This document shows positions 63,074 through 64,000 of a DNA stretch of 64,000 nucleotides, one piece after another (positions within the stretch are counted from its first letter, which is position 1; each line of letters opens with the position of its first letter). Origin of the DNA: Colletes latitarsis. Its lineage: Eukaryota; Arthropoda; Insecta; Hymenoptera; Colletidae. The notes beneath the pieces were generated by a model, which was not told the DNA's origin, did no database searches, and was given only the letters and a program-made list of their open reading frames with translations. The stretch is from contig NC_135134.1 in assembly GCF_051014445.1 (NCBI RefSeq), positions 24,617,672 to 24,681,671 on the forward strand. Direction: 5' to 3'. The translations under genes were made by a program, and so were the position numbers.

Positions 63074-63275
63074 CAGGATCCAGCCATGAAGTATGAGAAA
63101 TATGCGAAAGTATGACCAGGTTTAATTGAATGTTTCAGTGTGGTACCACATTACTACGTGATCCAAACCAGTAAAAACCCAGGATCCGTTCAACAAGTAT
63201 GAGAAGAATGTGAAAGTATGAGTCTGATGAGTGAAAATCCCAGGCCTAACCTAGACCTACCATGCGTTATCCTCA
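62994..63275 (+). repeat. Two monomers fused by a 70-bp deletion (106-bp step)
   Basis: Successive CCAGGTTTAATTG landmarks lie at 63010 and 63116, only 106 bp apart instead of 176. GCGAAAGTATGA runs directly into CCAGG at about 63114-63116. The tail of one class II monomer and the head of the next are therefore missing (70 bp), with GA shared at the join. It is the largest monomer-scale deletion I found. Confidence 0.9.
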
Positions 63276-64000
63276 AAAATATTGATCGAAACCAGGTTTA
63301 ATCGACTGTTTCAGCGTGGTACCACACTACTACGTGATCCAAACCAGAAAAAACCCAGGATCTGTTCAACAAGTATGTGAAAAACGCGAAAGTATGAGCC
63401 TGATGAGGGCAAATCCCAGACCTATCCCAGACCTAACGTGCGTTATCCTCTAAAATATTGATCGAAACCAGGTTTAATTGACTGTTTCAGCGTGGTACCA
63501 CATTATTACGTGATACAATCCAGAAATAGCCCAGGATCCAGCCATGAAGTATGAGAAATATGCGAAAGTATGAGCCTGATGAGTGAAATTCCCCGGCCTA
63601 ACCTAGACCTAACATGCGTTATCCTCAAAAATATTGATCCAAACCAGGTTTAATGGACTGTTTCAGTGTGGTACCACTTTACTACGTGATCCAAACCAGA
63701 AAAAACACAGGATCCGTTCAACAAGTATGAGAAGAATGTGAAAGTATGAGTCTGATGAGTGAAAATCCCAGGCCTAACCTAGACCTAATATGCGTTATCC
63801 TCAAAAATATTGATCGAAACCTGGTTTAATCGACTGTTTCAGCGTGGTACCACATTACTATGTGATACAATCCAGAAACAGCCCAGGATCTAGCCATGAA
63901 CTATGAGAAATATGCGAAAGTATGAGCCTGATGAGTGAAATTCCCCGGCCTAACCTAGACCTAACATGCGTTATCCTCAAAAATATTGATCCAAACCAGG
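63276..64000. repeat. Last monomers, repeating 55.1-55.4 kb in part
   Basis: Four monomers with the CCTCAAAAATATTG start or CCAGCCATGAAG. The last 309 bases match 55137-55445 at offset 8555 (one difference seen: TAATATGCG against TAACATGCG). The array continues past the window edge. Confidence 0.75.

Larger units (their letters stand above)
1..64000. repeat. 176-bp satellite tandem array, whole window
   Basis: The same unit, beginning AAAATATTG and ending TTATCCTCT, recurs about every 176 bp from end to end, always in the same orientation and with no unique sequence between units. Most units are exactly 176 bp; 177-bp variants and a few shortened ones (162 and 106 bp) are listed separately. 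A representative unit is about 42% G+C. The array is cut at both window edges, so its true length is unknown. Short open frames on the + strand need two monomer-level conditions: ATTTATC instead of ATTGATC, and a class I block without its TGA. They span one unit and stop at the same CTCTAA in the next, so they are a by-product of the repeat. Monomer length and multi-monomer organisation fit centromeric or pericentromeric satellite DNA; that location is inferred. The family is not one I recognise. Confidence 0.98.

Noticed and set aside
1..64000. CRISPR array
   Set aside because: Repeats are directly adjacent 176-bp units with no unique spacers and no short conserved repeat separated by variable sequence.
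1..64000. CENP-B box (NTTCGNNNNANNCGGGN) in either orientation
   Set aside because: I checked the TTCG sites (e.g. CTACTTCGTGATCC, CCGTTCGACAAG) and the CCCG sites (CCCGGGATC, CCCCGGCC, ACCCGTTC, ACCCGAAAATG) by eye. None has the other required bases at the right spacing.
1..64000. Embedded transposon, retroelement or tRNA gene
   Set aside because: No stretch breaks the monomer pattern by more than the small indels listed. No terminal repeats, target duplications, reverse-transcriptase or tRNA-like sequence was seen on either strand.
1..64000. Inverted monomers that would signal an array inversion
   Set aside because: Landmarks such as CCAGGTTTAAT and ATGCGTTATCC run in the same direction throughout; I saw no reverse-complement units.

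Overview
The window is one uninterrupted block of eukaryotic satellite DNA. From base 1 to base 64000 a unit of about 176 bp (about 42% G+C) repeats head to tail, roughly 364 times, always in the same orientation. The array runs off both ends. I found no gene, RNA gene, transposon, CRISPR array or unique spacer. Short open frames of 63-84 codons recur on the + strand, but they follow from the repeat: 176 is not a multiple of 3, so each frame shifts and closes in the next unit. A nucleosome-scale monomer, organised into multi-monomer higher-order repeats (HORs), is typical of centromeric or pericentromeric satellites in plants and animals. I do not recognise this monomer and cannot name the species.

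Monomers fall into two main classes that differ in one internal block. Class I carries GTTCAACAAGTATGTGAA; class II carries AGCCATSAAGTATGAG. Hybrids between them occur. Every monomer carries a dyad centred on, or derived from, GGTACC (TGTGGTACCACA in its basic form), and an 11-bp tandem duplication of the AGACCTAACCT type near its end.

Layout: (1) 0.35-3.35 kb, a 9-mer HOR (1584 bp), then a shuffled mosaic of large duplicated blocks to 13.2 kb, with offsets 6865, 7393, 4577 and 3343 bp. (2) 13.8-20.3 kb, a 17-mer HOR of 2993 bp, just over two copies. (3) 20.6-22.7 kb, a 6-mer HOR of 1056 bp, two copies. (4) 22.7-25.4 kb, no clear HOR. (5) 25.4-34.7 kb, a 12-mer-scale duplication (2113 bp) leading into two tandem copies of a 20-monomer unit of 3507 bp. 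(6) 36.4-49.8 kb, the most regular domain: a 12-mer HOR of 2114 bp built of two 1057-bp six-mers (here X and Y), with one internally deleted copy and one copy with an 11-bp deletion. (7) 51.6-53.7 kb, two copies of a 1056-bp six-mer. (8) 53.7-64 kb, a mosaic of duplicated blocks (offsets 1232, 3521, 4225, 8273 and 8555 bp) with a visible recombination junction and a 106-bp truncated monomer.

Nothing here works together as genes do. The biology is repeat turnover: unequal exchange, segmental duplication and conversion have built several local HORs from one monomer family. The most interesting signals are the dyad, whose two 16-bp perfect versions arise by changes on opposite arms; the recombination junctions that can be placed to within a few bases; and the many two-state positions that are CpG/TpG or CpG/CpA.
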